Shown here: positions 1 to 11,175 of the stretch, in pieces
How positions within the stretch are numbered: the stretch's first letter is position 1
Layout of the letters: each line of letters opens with the position of its first letter
NCBI RefSeq assembly: GCF_000327385.1
Contig: NW_008708846.1
Coordinates: 2,189,782-2,253,781, forward strand
Length of the DNA stretch: 64,000 bases
Reading direction: 5' to 3'
Origin: Lottia gigantea
Lineage: Eukaryota; Mollusca; Gastropoda; Lottiidae
Translations under genes and position numbers: made by a program
The notes under the pieces: model-generated
What the model was told of the DNA's origin: nothing
The model's database searches: none
What the model saw: the letters and a program-made list of their open reading frames with translations, nothing else

Positions 1-740
1 ACATTTCCAGTGAAGTTGGCAATATCTCGGGGGAACTTGTGAACAATACAGCTACCGAAGAAGTACCTTTTTTCTTTATTAATCAAACTTCTCAAATTGT
101 ATTAATTCTATTATATACGGTCACTGTGATGTTGGCTATATGCGGGAATGTGCTGGTCGTTGTTGTCTTCACCAAGGGAAAAGGGTGTCGCACTGATATT
201 CGACCATTCCTCATCAATCTTGCTGTTGCAGATTTGATCATGGCGGTGTTTTGTTTGCCTTTCACATTCTCAGCTACAATGTTAAGAACGTGGATATTCT
301 CAAAACCGATGTGTCCAGTTGTTCTAGCTTTGCAGCATTTATCAGTATCTGCAAGTGTGTTCACGAACATGGCCATAGGCACAGACCGTTTTTTGGCAGT
401 GACGTTTCCACTGCGGTCACGATTAGCAGCGTCCAGAGCTAAATTGTTTCTAGTGGCTATCTGGATATTTTCTATAGGCCTTGCTTCTGTGCAACTGTTT
501 GTAAGCAGGGCCAATGATGTGTTTTTTGCGGATTATCATTTCATTGTCTGTGATGAAATATGGGAAACAGAAAACGCTCGGAGAACTTTCACATTGTTTG
601 TACTTTTTATTACGTATATTATTCCGTTATGTATTTTATCTGTAACTTATAGTATTGTGGGAATATTGTTATGGCGACGGACATCTCCAGGAAATGCCGA
701 CCAGACTAGAGATACTAATCAACTACAATCCAAGAGAAAG
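1..740 (+). CDS. Neuropeptide-type class A GPCR, exon with TM1-TM5 (5' partial)
   Basis: Rhodopsin-family receptor for a peptide ligand at the plasma membrane. The frame is open from base 3, so the true start lies upstream; a possible acceptor CAG ends at base 10. Numbering residues from the codon at 39: N-glycosylation sites near the N-terminus (NNT, NQT), TM1 about 20-44 with GNVLV, TM2 58-80 with NLAVADL, TM3 92-115, TM4 134-155, TM5 184-211. Cys92 at the start of TM3 and Cys171 in ECL2 are placed for the conserved disulfide. The DRY motif is DRF (nt 384-392). The exon ends in ICL3 with AAG|GTAGGG, phase 0, and joins the exon at 34609. The ICL3/TM6 wording (LW..PG...., SKRK then VVKML) resembles tachykinin-receptor relatives; NPY-, luqin- or GPR83-like receptors are alternatives. 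The ligand cannot be named. Confidence 0.92.
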
Positions 741-3700
741 GTAGGGATATAGTTCCATTTGTAAGAACTCAAAAATACGGAATTTTCCGACAAAGATTAT
801 TAATTTTATCTCATATTTGAAACAGTTATCAAATATAGTGGCCTTCTGAGTTATTTTTGATATTGGTCGTTTTCATTTTGTCGAACAGTTCTCTATTTAG
901 ATCTGGTATTTTGAATGGATTGTCCACGGCATCATAAGGAAATTTATGTAGGAGATTTATTAGCATTTGTCCTTAAGTAGGGTTATTCAATCAATATCAA
1001 TCAGTACCATTGTTAAGTCGATTGGTCAGCCGGACTAGATTCGATTATAAACTTCATAAGGATTGAATTGGGAATTTAACTGCTTTTTGCGTATCTTGGA
1101 GATCTTAAACAAACTGCAAAAACTATACATTCCGAAGTTTGAATTTGACAGATCAATGGCCGCACCTCTGTGGGTTTTTGTGACTCCTGAGTTCGTTTTT
1201 CTCATGTTTACTCTACTCACAGTGAAAACCTGTAGAGACAACCTAGATGAGCAAGTGCACTAGGTACAGGGAAGCACTACTGAACTAGTCGAACTATTAT
1301 CTGACAGATCTGATTTGTAACCACGTGTAATGTCATTGTAACTTAGTCCAGGACAGTTTATGTCGACACTATTCGTTAGAGGACTAGCAATAACATGTCT
1401 GAAGAATACCATCGGGAACACTTAAGACTCTCTTGATAGACCTAACAAGATTTTCTTGGGATAGAAATACGTGACGATGTTTCAGATATATTATCATCGT
1501 AGGAGTGGAATTTAATCCTAACCTGTAGGCCTATAATTTATTCTACTATACATCTTTACCTTTTCAACCTACCCGAGCCTTGGCTGAACGACATCGAATC
1601 CAGGTCGTTTTTTTTTGTTTACACCATTAAGAGATATCACCCGTTGTATTCTTTTATATCGTCAAAATTTATACATTATACAAGAACCATATAAATTGTG
1701 CACATTTTGTCAGCATTCCGCTGATGCTAATGAAGATGTTTCAGTTCAGTAGCTTAGTATTGTAAGACAGAAAGCTTCATATGTTTTCTTTCCAAAAACA
1801 ACTAGGAAATGCCAATCCTAAAGCCTACAAGAGCTTCTTTAAAGAGTAATTAACCAGTTGTGCACCTGACATATCCCAGCTGTTGATAACGTAATTACAT
1901 TTTAAGATATAATCTTGAATTCCCGAGAATTTGTATTTATTTAAGTGAACTAAAACTAAACATTATTTGCCCTGAATACTTAAAGGATGATAGTCTACAA
2001 ATGTCAGTTGTCAAAAACTTTGGTTATATTTTTGTCTATGAAGAAAGCTACCTTAAGAACTAGTCAAATGAATATATCAATGATATTCCCTTTGGGGAAG
2101 AAATTATGGGGGTGAGAAGGAAATCTAATTTTTTGTTTCGTTTTTTTTATCCTAAGGACACACCAAAGGGGAACGTTTTAAAGGTCTTGCCCATGACATT
2201 GTGAAACCAACATGTTTCCATGTGAATTCCGCATCTGACAAAACTAGATCAGATGAAAATAGTCTTGTAGTAACTTATGGAAGAGAATATAGAAAAAATT
2301 TTAAATGATTTTATTTACGTATTCAATTGTCATGGCAATAAGCCAGATTTTTTCACGGTGGGTATGCGCATGCCATAAAAAAGTAAATTGGCCCCTACGA
2401 ATACAGACAATTCTCCTGTTAAATCAGGAAAGAAATGAAGATGCGAATAGACGATGTACTGTATTATTGATACAGTTGAAAATAGAAATGAATCGTGTCT
2501 GTACCGTATCCGGACTCGTACCTCGTGTGTTCACTTCTGCTATTTTCGTCTGCATTGATCATTCCGCACCGTACACCACGCCGGAGACCGTACCTTGTCT
2601 TTTCGCGGCTTTATACGGCTGTGGTCGTGGTAATATCCTACGAATGGGTACAGATATACAATGCTTTTTTTCCAATTAATTTCAAGCTTCAATCAACTGT
2701 AGTAGCACCTACCAGAAATATGTACAACTTAATTTTCTCTTCGGTCGTGCTTTCGTAATTTCAATTACATATATTTTTACAGCCACTTTCATCTTAAATA
2801 CAAAAGCATTGGTTAATTTCATGTCTCTCATATTATAAATAATGATTATATGGTATTTTATTAAAGACGATGGTCTAGACTCTTATTAGCAATATGTTTA
2901 TAGTTCTAATTTATTCCCATCTTCATCTGTATACTGGATAATTACATTAGTTTACTTTATATTTTACCATTCATAGTGCAAGTAAAAACGTAGTGAAATC
3001 GGTGATCAACCTTTTTAGCACCTTATTGGGCAAATTACTAACTAAAGGTACTAACCTTTGACACATCATTAAGCAATTTCACTACATTTTCTTTCCTTTT
3101 TATATTTGACCGGGGGATGGGGTTGTACCCGTAGATATCGGATCTTCGGAACAGAAGAAATGAAACGAAAACATGATGGTTTTATAATTTCTTCATAAAT
3201 ATCACTTGATAGTCACAGACAAAGCCCCACGGGCTTGAAATGTAAGGACTATTTCATTAAAACATCAATGCTTTTTTTACAGGAACTTGCCGGATTACAG
3301 AAACAAGACTCCATAAATAGAGAGTAATTTAATAAAAGTTGCAGTCGAGCAACTTGTAATCAATGTGCTTTAGTATGTAAGTCGACATTATATGCCTTTT
3401 ATCAGGTTTACCAAGATAAATTTAATATTAATCTTTTATAGCTTACAGTAGAAGCTGAATACTAAATTGCACTCGAACATCGTAAAAAAGTTCATGATTT
3501 TAGAAAATATTTTAAAATTTTTTCTTGGAAATTGTAGTTTTAATGATTTAAAATGAGTCACATCTATATATTATGCAATATAATTAGACAGTTTACACTT
3601 TTCGTACATAAGATCCGCGCAATTGTTAACGTGGGTTGTGTCGATGTTTGTGCTTTGTACACAAAGTAAGTGATATTTTTGCAGTGTTTATATTATTATA

Positions 3701-6589
3701 ACTGGACTTAGAATTGTCAGATTAACCATAATTGAGAATTGCCCTCCGTTCAGCATGGCTTTGACTTTCTTCTTTTTAGTGTTTTGCACGAAATTCAAAC
3801 TTTTAATAGTTAAACGAAACTTTTAAAAGACATGTATAGCGACAGAACTTCAACAATATGGCCGCCATTCTCAGTTTTTGGCTGATTGTTTAATGATAGG
3901 AACAATTTTGACTTCCCTACACGACATTAAGTTATATAAACGCGGAATAGACAAACCAGACACCGTTTATCAAACATTAACCCATTATTACCATCAACTT
4001 AATCTATTGGAAAATATTAAAATAGCTGCCATTTTTCTTTGATTATGCCGTGTAGTGGATTGGAAATGACTCTAAGCAATTTTCTGATGAAGTCTGCAGA
4101 CCGGGCCATAAATCATCAAGATACTTAAATTCGATACCTAATCTTTATAAAACTGGCCTGTTAAATGTGTTATCGTGGCATATTGTGGGTTGAATCAGTC
4201 ATATCTTTGGTTTTTACTCTTTGTCTTCTTTGCATATCTGCTAGTAAATTCCCCTGTGGGAACGAATTTGTAATGCTTATGAAATTACCTTTTCTGGGAA
4301 GCGAAGACTTATCTCTCTGAATCTGGAAGATTATAGATGAGTTTCCGCATTGGGAACGATAACCAACGATAATCCTTAAAATTGAATAAAGTGTGGTTGT
4401 GGGTTCTAATCTTAGTTGAGAGTCAAAAAGTGTGTGAATACGTCATTTTTACTCGTTATTCCATATGATCTAGCTGTAAATCAGAACGGATAATCGGGGA
4501 ATGATTAAAACCAATGTCAATGACCAACTGGTATTATTAGTTTGTGTATATATGTATGTTCTTTATTACCTGAATAGCAGTTAAGAATACCAGGACACAA
4601 AACTCATTTTTGAAACAAAAATATTAAAATGAAAAATATATAGGCGTATATAAATGCCTTCTGAAAAAGAGACTCTTATTTATTATTAACAAGTAGTAAA
4701 TGTCCGGGGAATATGGTAGAAAGATACTTTCTGCACATAAAAGATTCTTGAAAGAATCCTAACATGTTAAGAATACATCTACTCAATCTTTTATGTATAT
4801 TGAAACCATTGAACTGAAACTATAAGTGAATTTGTTTTGAAAATGAATTGAAATTTGACAATATTATGAACCTAAATTGATGTAAGAACATAATTTACAC
4901 TATAAAATGTTCGCATATTCCATGTTTTATGATGAAAATGTCATATTCGCCGTGTAAAAGTATGATGTATAACAACTTGAATTGAATATCAATAAAATAC
5001 AATTTCTGCAAGTAGGAGATGGAAAATTTTATGGTAATTGTATTCTTTAAGCGATTGTCAAGTATTATTCATTATCGTCTTTTTTGGCTTGTTTGAATAG
5101 TAGTAGAGGATTATTACACTGTTCTTATCTAACAAAATCAGAATCCGATTTGCTATAGACATGTTGGAAGTTGACAATATTTTAATGAAGAGTTATTTCC
5201 TGTAATCAAATTCATTAGTGTGAGCACAAAGATAGTTCTGCTTGAGTGAGTAACATTATTAATTGAAGAATTTGGTCGATTTTGATGTCCGAGAGGTCAT
5301 AACGCTCGATTAGATACAATTAAGACATCATTTCATTAACCCAGTAACTTACATGTTTAAAATGGATTGACAGGCAGTTGGTCGATATTACGAATACATT
5401 TTCATATCAGTCACTGATGAACCCCTCGCTACATTTGATAAAGCGAACATATTCTCTACCTGATGATGTTGGCCATTTTATCATGGGACATCGAATCCAA
5501 TGATTCATTCCATTGGCCCAAGGGCATTAAAGGCTACTTCAAGAGATTGAAACAAACGCAAGTGATATATTTACTAATATTACACTACCTAATGTCAGAA
5601 GTTACTAGTCAGCATTATAATGGGTCATTTGAACCAATCCAAACTCAATCTGATAAACCTATTGACATACTTTATTAGTATCTTGCCTGATTGAAACAAC
5701 TGCGTGACCATTTCAGGTTAGTTGTCTATGATAAATGCTATTCTGTATCATTGGGACCATTACATTAACCCATTTGGTATTTGTGCAAGATATATAATAA
5801 GATATAACATGACATTGGCCCGTAGTGAGTAAGACGCTTGCTCGCTGACCTGAGGGTCAATGATATGGTTCCAAAAGAGGTCGAGATGATAACCGCGTTT
5901 CCACTGAGAATTGTAAAGTAAATCTAGTTTAGAGCCAGTTTTACTGCCGAACGCATTGTGTTTACACTGAGTTCATCAGGTTCCCAACGATTTTAGCATC
6001 GATCAAAAAGTCGCACATTATTGACAACTCATGATATACAAGACTACTGTTTAGACCAGTAAGAAATGCAATAGACCGGACAGGCCAGTACGAGATAAAG
6101 CTTTTTTGAGACGGTAAAGGTGTCTAGTCGTTCATAAAATAGGAATAATCACGGGCCTCTTCACCTAAAGCTGTGCAGGTGAATCTACAGTTGAGAGTCA
6201 GTCTTTTGTTTCTTTCTTGACAAATTTTCCACCATGGCATATTGCATGGGCAAATCAATCATTAGCCCAATCAGCAGATGATAATACACAATTTCAGGTG
6301 ATCGCTTACATCAGAAACATCATGCGCCGTCCATTGTCAACTGAGAATTGGTTATGCCTGAATCACACATGTTGTCTTGTAGCTGTATTGTATGTATCAG
6401 ATGTCCATCTATAATTATGTCAATTGGTGCTAGGTACAGATCAATCTATCGCACTAGCTATCAATATAGTTGACAGCTGATCTGGTGCGAACTAATAATT
6501 ACAAGTAACAAACGTGTGCAATTGATGAAAGGTCACTAATTACGACTATTTATAAACATTAAGACAGAATCAATAACCAATCTCTCATA

Positions 6590-6925
6590 CAGAGTTGGTG
6601 GTCCTTTCAGTTCCCTTTAATCTCTGGATGACTCGGTGGGTTCAATCCCGGCATAGGTCGAGATTTTCAACCCCGTTTCCCTCTGTCAGTTATGGAGGTA
6701 AGAGGGGATGTCGTTCAGATGGGACAATAAACCGAGGCCCCGCGCGCTACAGGCTGTGCAATTTAAAGATCCCACGACAGAAAGAGCAGGCTAATGCCGC
6801 TGTCCCCGCAAAATTTCTTTCATTTTATTTTTACCCTGCATGACGTTGCCCGTCTTCATTGGCCCACATGGTGCAGAAAATTAGGACGTAAAACTCCATT
6901 TCATTTTTTTTTCAAACTCTGGAAA
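6590..6925 (+). repeat. tRNA-like SINE copy (longest in the window)
   Basis: Contains a Pol III B-box-like GGTTCAATCCC at 6639-6649. It is followed by a body with AAAGATCCC and a conserved 3' part: CTTCATTGGCCCACATGG, then TGCAGAAAATTAGGACG and a CATTTCATTTT tail. The same body recurs at 8009-8275, 8675-8765, 56944-57003 and 60340-60535, which defines a dispersed family. It is a SINE by structure; the family name is unknown to me. Confidence 0.75.
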
Positions 6926-7758
6926 TGTCTCAAAACTTTTGATCATGTAACCAACGTTCATCTGTTTGACTACATGGCTACAAGGAAAGATACCTTCGTA
7001 TGAGATATTAAACTAATAATACAGACTCACTCCAGTAATTGATATCTCTTTCCATCTGAAATCACGAAATCACGTAACTTTTTCAGAAACGTTGTAAAAA
7101 TCTCAAATATGTTTAATGAAAGCCTGACCATTGCTTATTGTCTCATCAAAAACAAAAAAAAACAAGTAGCCTACTAACGATCCGAAACTGCAAAACAAAA
7201 CTCAAATCCAAAACAACATATTGACAGCAGATAATTCAACACGTCATACCTCAGGTAATCTCGTTATTTAACAATTGAATGCTTGCAAATACTGATCCAT
7301 GATACAAATATTATTGAAAAACTTGGCGGTTGATGGGTGTGGTTACGAGATTCGCAAAATTGTAGGAAGCTGTTTGACTTGATTTGTTTATTGCATAACA
7401 TTTCCAGTAAATACACATTGCATTTCATAAATGAGTAAACTTCAATACGTCTTCAATGTTTTCGAAAGACTTTTGAATTGATACCACTATTCATGGTTCT
7501 TCAAAACAACTTCAGTATTTCGGGTATCATCTTGACAATCGATTTACATGTATTCTGGTAATCGACAGTTATGAATGAGAATTGATTGTGCACTTATTTA
7601 TATTGAGTACGTGAAGCGAGAGTGTTATTTTATCAGTCAGTATTTTGTATTGGCATGTACTTTCATTGCAGTAGTTCATTAGAATAAAAAAAATAGCATA
7701 AAAGAGTGTTACATAAACCTACGGAGCCCCTAAGGCACAATTGTAAACATATTTATTT

Positions 7759-7782
7759 ATTATTTCGTTTAAACGAAATAAT
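7759..7782. repeat. 24-bp perfect palindrome
   Basis: Perfect two-fold symmetry of ATTATTTCGTTT with its complement and no spacer, in AT-rich intron DNA. It could be a protein-binding site or chance. No function is shown. Confidence 0.55.
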
Positions 7783-8008
7783 TAATTAAATATAAACCAG
7801 TAAATGAACTAGTTAATGCTAATTTGTGAATCCACAAATGAACATAATCCAGAAAGGATAACAATTCTAGAACGGATACCAAGACACCGACAATGTAATC
7901 AGATCGTGTTTTCACTACACACAATGGAGTGTTAGGAAGCAAATACATCTACAGATCTATTTATACATCACCATAACATGTATTAAGTCTGTACTGAATA
8001 ATAAACGT

Positions 8009-8275
8009 GTTCGATCCCACCAACACTTTTGTCAACCGGGTTTTTCATCGGTGATGCAGGTCGGGGACATTGGCAAGGAATAACCGTTTGGATGTAACAA
8101 TAAAGCCTTAGTTTCAGGCTGTAAGATCCATCAACAGTTGGAATCGATAAGAGAAGACTAAGGCCGCTGCAAACTTTTTCTCATTTCACACCTCATTGCG
8201 TTTCCTGTATTCATCTGACTCAATCAGATGCAGAGAACTTGGACGAAAAAGTTAATTTAATATTTACATTGCATT
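8009..8275 (+). repeat. Degenerate SINE copy
   Basis: Starts with GTTCGATCCC, a B-box-like sequence, and shares AGATCCATCAACAGTTGGAA and the 3' ATGCAGAGAACTTGGACG block with the other copies. It is more diverged than 6590-6925 and 60340-60535. Confidence 0.6.
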
Positions 8276-8674
8276 GTGCATTCCGGCTAAAAATGACTTT
8301 GACGTCGTGTGACTATAACGTTGTTTACCCATACCAACATCCCAAGATAATACGTTATCTACGTCAGATTCCTAACATCAAAGTAACGGTTTCCAATAAT
8401 TGGTAACACTTGCTTGCTCAACATCAATCATTGCCAACCTTTCATCACTTGAAAACATTTTATTTGCTACTCTATTACTGATGACTGACTGACATGACAT
8501 ACTAATTGATTGACGTAAGAAAATGGTATTTTAATTGGTAAAATAGGTCACGCGGTGATTAATAAACGGCCTAGTGAACTGGTCATTGGCTATTGATTAG
8601 AGGCTAACTAAAATTGATTGAAATAGTTTCCAATAGTTGGTGGATCTCCGTAGAGATCGAGATAATACCTTCGG

Positions 8675-8765
8675 ATTTTTCAACATGCCTTCTTCTTCAT
8701 TAGTCTAGTTAGGTGCAGAAGAGAAGGACATAAAAATTCATTTCATTCTCATTGCATGTCTTCAT
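8675..8765 (+). repeat. SINE 3' fragment
   Basis: Only the 3' part is recognisable: CTTCTTCATTAGTCTAG, GTGCAGAAGAGAAGGAC, then a TTCATTTCATTCTCATT tail. It sits directly upstream of the ATACGCC-bounded element. Confidence 0.6.
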
Positions 8766-9425
8766 TTTTATACGCCTACATGAAATGTGGAGCGTATATT
8801 GCCGTCACCCATGTCCGTAGGACCGTCCGTCCACAATTGCTCGTAAACACACTACAAGGCACAATTCTTGACTGATTTCGACGAAAATTAGTATGGTTGT
8901 TTGTAATCACTCAAGGATGAACACTCTAAAAGGTGCAATTCATGGCGGATTTTGATGAAACTTGGTGTGAGTGTTTCTTATCACCCAAGGCTAAACCCTA
9001 TCGAAAATCAGAAAAATTGAAAAATATTTAGTATTAGTTATTGCCCTTGTTCTTGAAAACGTGTTCAATTTTAAGTTAGTAAACACTCTAGAAGGCACAA
9101 TTCTTGACGGATTGTGACGAAACTTGGCATAAGTGTGTGGTTATCACCCATGGATAAACCCTATTGAAAATCAGAAAAATTTAAAAAATATTTAGTATGA
9201 GCTATTGCCCTTGTTCTTGAAAATACGTTCAAATTTTAGCTTATAAACATTCTAGAAGGCACAATTCTTGACGGATTTTGGCGAAACTTGGTGTGAGTGT
9301 TCGTAATCACCCAACGATAAACCCTATTGAAAATCAGAAAAATTGAAAAATATTTAGTATTAGTTATTGCCCTAGTTCTTGAAAACTTGTTCAATCTTTA
9401 GCTCATGAAAACTCTAGTTTCGTCA
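8766..9425. mobile_element. ATACGCC-bounded repeat with internal ~160-180 bp tandem units
   Basis: Begins TTTTATACGCCTACATGAAA, as at 22147. Inside, a degenerate unit of about 160-180 bp repeats at least three times: the AGAAGGCACAATTCTTGACG block, AAACTTGGTGTGAGTGTT, ATAAACCCTATTGAAAATC and TTATTGCCCTTGTTCTTGAA. The same unit appears at 22149-22860, 23520-23790, 28675-28910 and 30840-31030. It looks like a non-coding, non-autonomous element; the class is uncertain. Confidence 0.6.
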
Positions 9426-9790
9426 AAATCTGCATAGCTGATATTAGTTTGTCAACTGGACATCGTCTTCTTGTACTCTGCATAGCTGGTATTGGTTTGT
9501 TAACTCGACATCGTCTTCCGAAACTCTGACTAGCTGATATTGGTTTGTCAACTCGACATCGTCTTCTTAGACTCTGCATAGCCGATATTGGTTTGTCAAC
9601 TCGACATCGTCTTCTAAAACTCTGAATAGCTGCTATTGGTTTGTCATCTCGACATCGTCTTCTTAGACTCTGCACAGCTGATATTGGTTTGTGAACTCGA
9701 CATCGTCTTCTAAAACTCTGAATAGCTGATATTGGTTTGTCAATTCCACATCGTCTTCTAAGACTCTGCATAGTTGATATTGATAATAAA
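9425..9790. repeat. 48-bp minisatellite, about 7 units
   Basis: Unit core CGACATCGTCTTCTTAGACT, then CTGCATAGCTGATATTGG and TTTGTCAACT. Because 48 is a multiple of three, the minus strand stays open for 135 codons (9403-9810), giving a repeated 16-residue peptide of the type QSLRRRCRVDKPISA. Units alternate between two types, suggesting a 96-bp higher-order unit. No promoter, homology or splice structure supports a gene. Confidence 0.75.
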
Positions 9791-10139
9791 TTGATATAAT
9801 TCAGTTCCATGAAAACGTGTCGTATTTCACGATTATAACAAAATACCTTTCATTCATTCACATGAAAACAACCATGATTTATGTCAGTATATCTTAACAC
9901 TTTTACTGTTCTGTTGAATATCACATATCTCTGTTGAATATCATGTATCGTCTTATCTACAGCCTTGTGATAACAAGTTTCTGGCCCATTAAATATTATT
10001 CAGACGTGGTTAATTGTTATATACATTGCATGGTAATTTAAATAGATCAACAATTAACGAAATTGAGTTTCTCAGCATGATACTGCATTTTAAAAGCCCC
10101 AGAGAATTTATTATTCAACGCCTTTACCTGGCAATGTAC

Positions 10140-10520
10140 ATAAAAATAAGATTTTGTGCTGGTTTTCATTTAAATACCAAGTCTTACGTTTACTTCAATT
10201 GCAGGTTCGCTTTCACATACAGTTTCAGTACAGATTATCAGCGTAAGTTCAGCTTTTACTAAGGGTTCAGATGAAGGTCCTAGTTGAAATTATAGGTCTA
10301 GCATAATAGTGAAAATCCTCGGCAGTTCCTCGTGAAAATAGGTCTCACATATAGTTCTATTACTGATTCTCGTCGATGCTGAGATGAATATCAGGTCCCA
10401 CAAATAGATCAGTGCTGGTTGTCGTTGGAATACCAATACCAAGTCCCACATATAGTTGAAGTGCAGGTTCCCTTTGGAAACCAAGTTCCAGTAAGATTCT
10501 CCGTAGATCATGCCAAATAT
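10140..10520. repeat. Degenerate ~100-bp tandem repeat
   Basis: Elements such as GTGCTGGTTTTCATTTAAAT, ACCAAGTCCCACATATAGTT and GTGCAGGTTCCCTTTGGAAA recur three or four times with heavy divergence. An ORF on the minus strand (10290-10622) is a by-product of the repeat. Confidence 0.45.
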
Positions 10521-10954
10521 ACCCGAATAATAAATATCATTCTGGATATCGTTGTAAGTACCAATCGTCGCATGTGAGATGAATACGTTAACGTTTTTCC
10601 GCTTGAGATACATTATGCTCAAAGGTCAATTGCTAGTAATGATAATTATGCATTACATGTTAAGCGTGTAGATACCTAATGGATAATAGAGCCACATAAT
10701 CTGAAATTAGTTTCAATAACACTATTGCTACCTATTGCTAGGCAGAAATATAAGAAAGAGATGTGATACTGCACTATGGATATATTATACACCAAGCAAT
10801 CTAACAGGAATAATTAAATTCCTGCAAATACTATGGTCATAAATTTCAATACATTGAAATTGAAAGCTTATTCATAATAAAATGAATAATATGTCGTATT
10901 GTCGTGATGCTGAATAACTTGGGTCATCAACACAAGACAATATTATGGAATAAG

Positions 10955-11175
10955 CACACTTCTTTAATGAAATATAGCGTGTGAACACAAGTTACACGTG
11001 TAGTCATTAGATGAAATAATGAGAGAATAAACCATAACAAAATATATAACAAGGAAGGATAATAGAGATTAACAGAGTTAATACATCAAAGGGTAATAAC
11101 AGTAATATTGCCTTGTGTTTTTGATTATGTACTCCTCCGCATTTCTAAATGTCGTTCAAATCTGAAAAACTTTTG
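10955..11175. repeat. Dispersed repeat, copy 1
   Basis: Shares CACTTCTTTAAT, a GTAGTCATTAGATG block, GAGAATAAACCATAACAAAA and AATAGAGATTAA with 25243-25590. The right end (about 11128-11165) is the reverse complement of the AGATTTGAACGACATGTAGA that starts the other copy, so the family carries inverted terminal pieces. The family is not identified; a retroelement 3' end is possible. Confidence 0.5.

Noticed and set aside
2305-2679. 124-aa plus-strand ORF in the GPCR intron
   Set aside because: No signal peptide, motif or splice context that I recognise, and composition is like its surroundings.
8766-9425. CRISPR-like regularly spaced repeats
   Set aside because: Units are diverged and about 160-180 bp with no short conserved direct repeat and unique spacers; it is a eukaryotic transposon-associated satellite.
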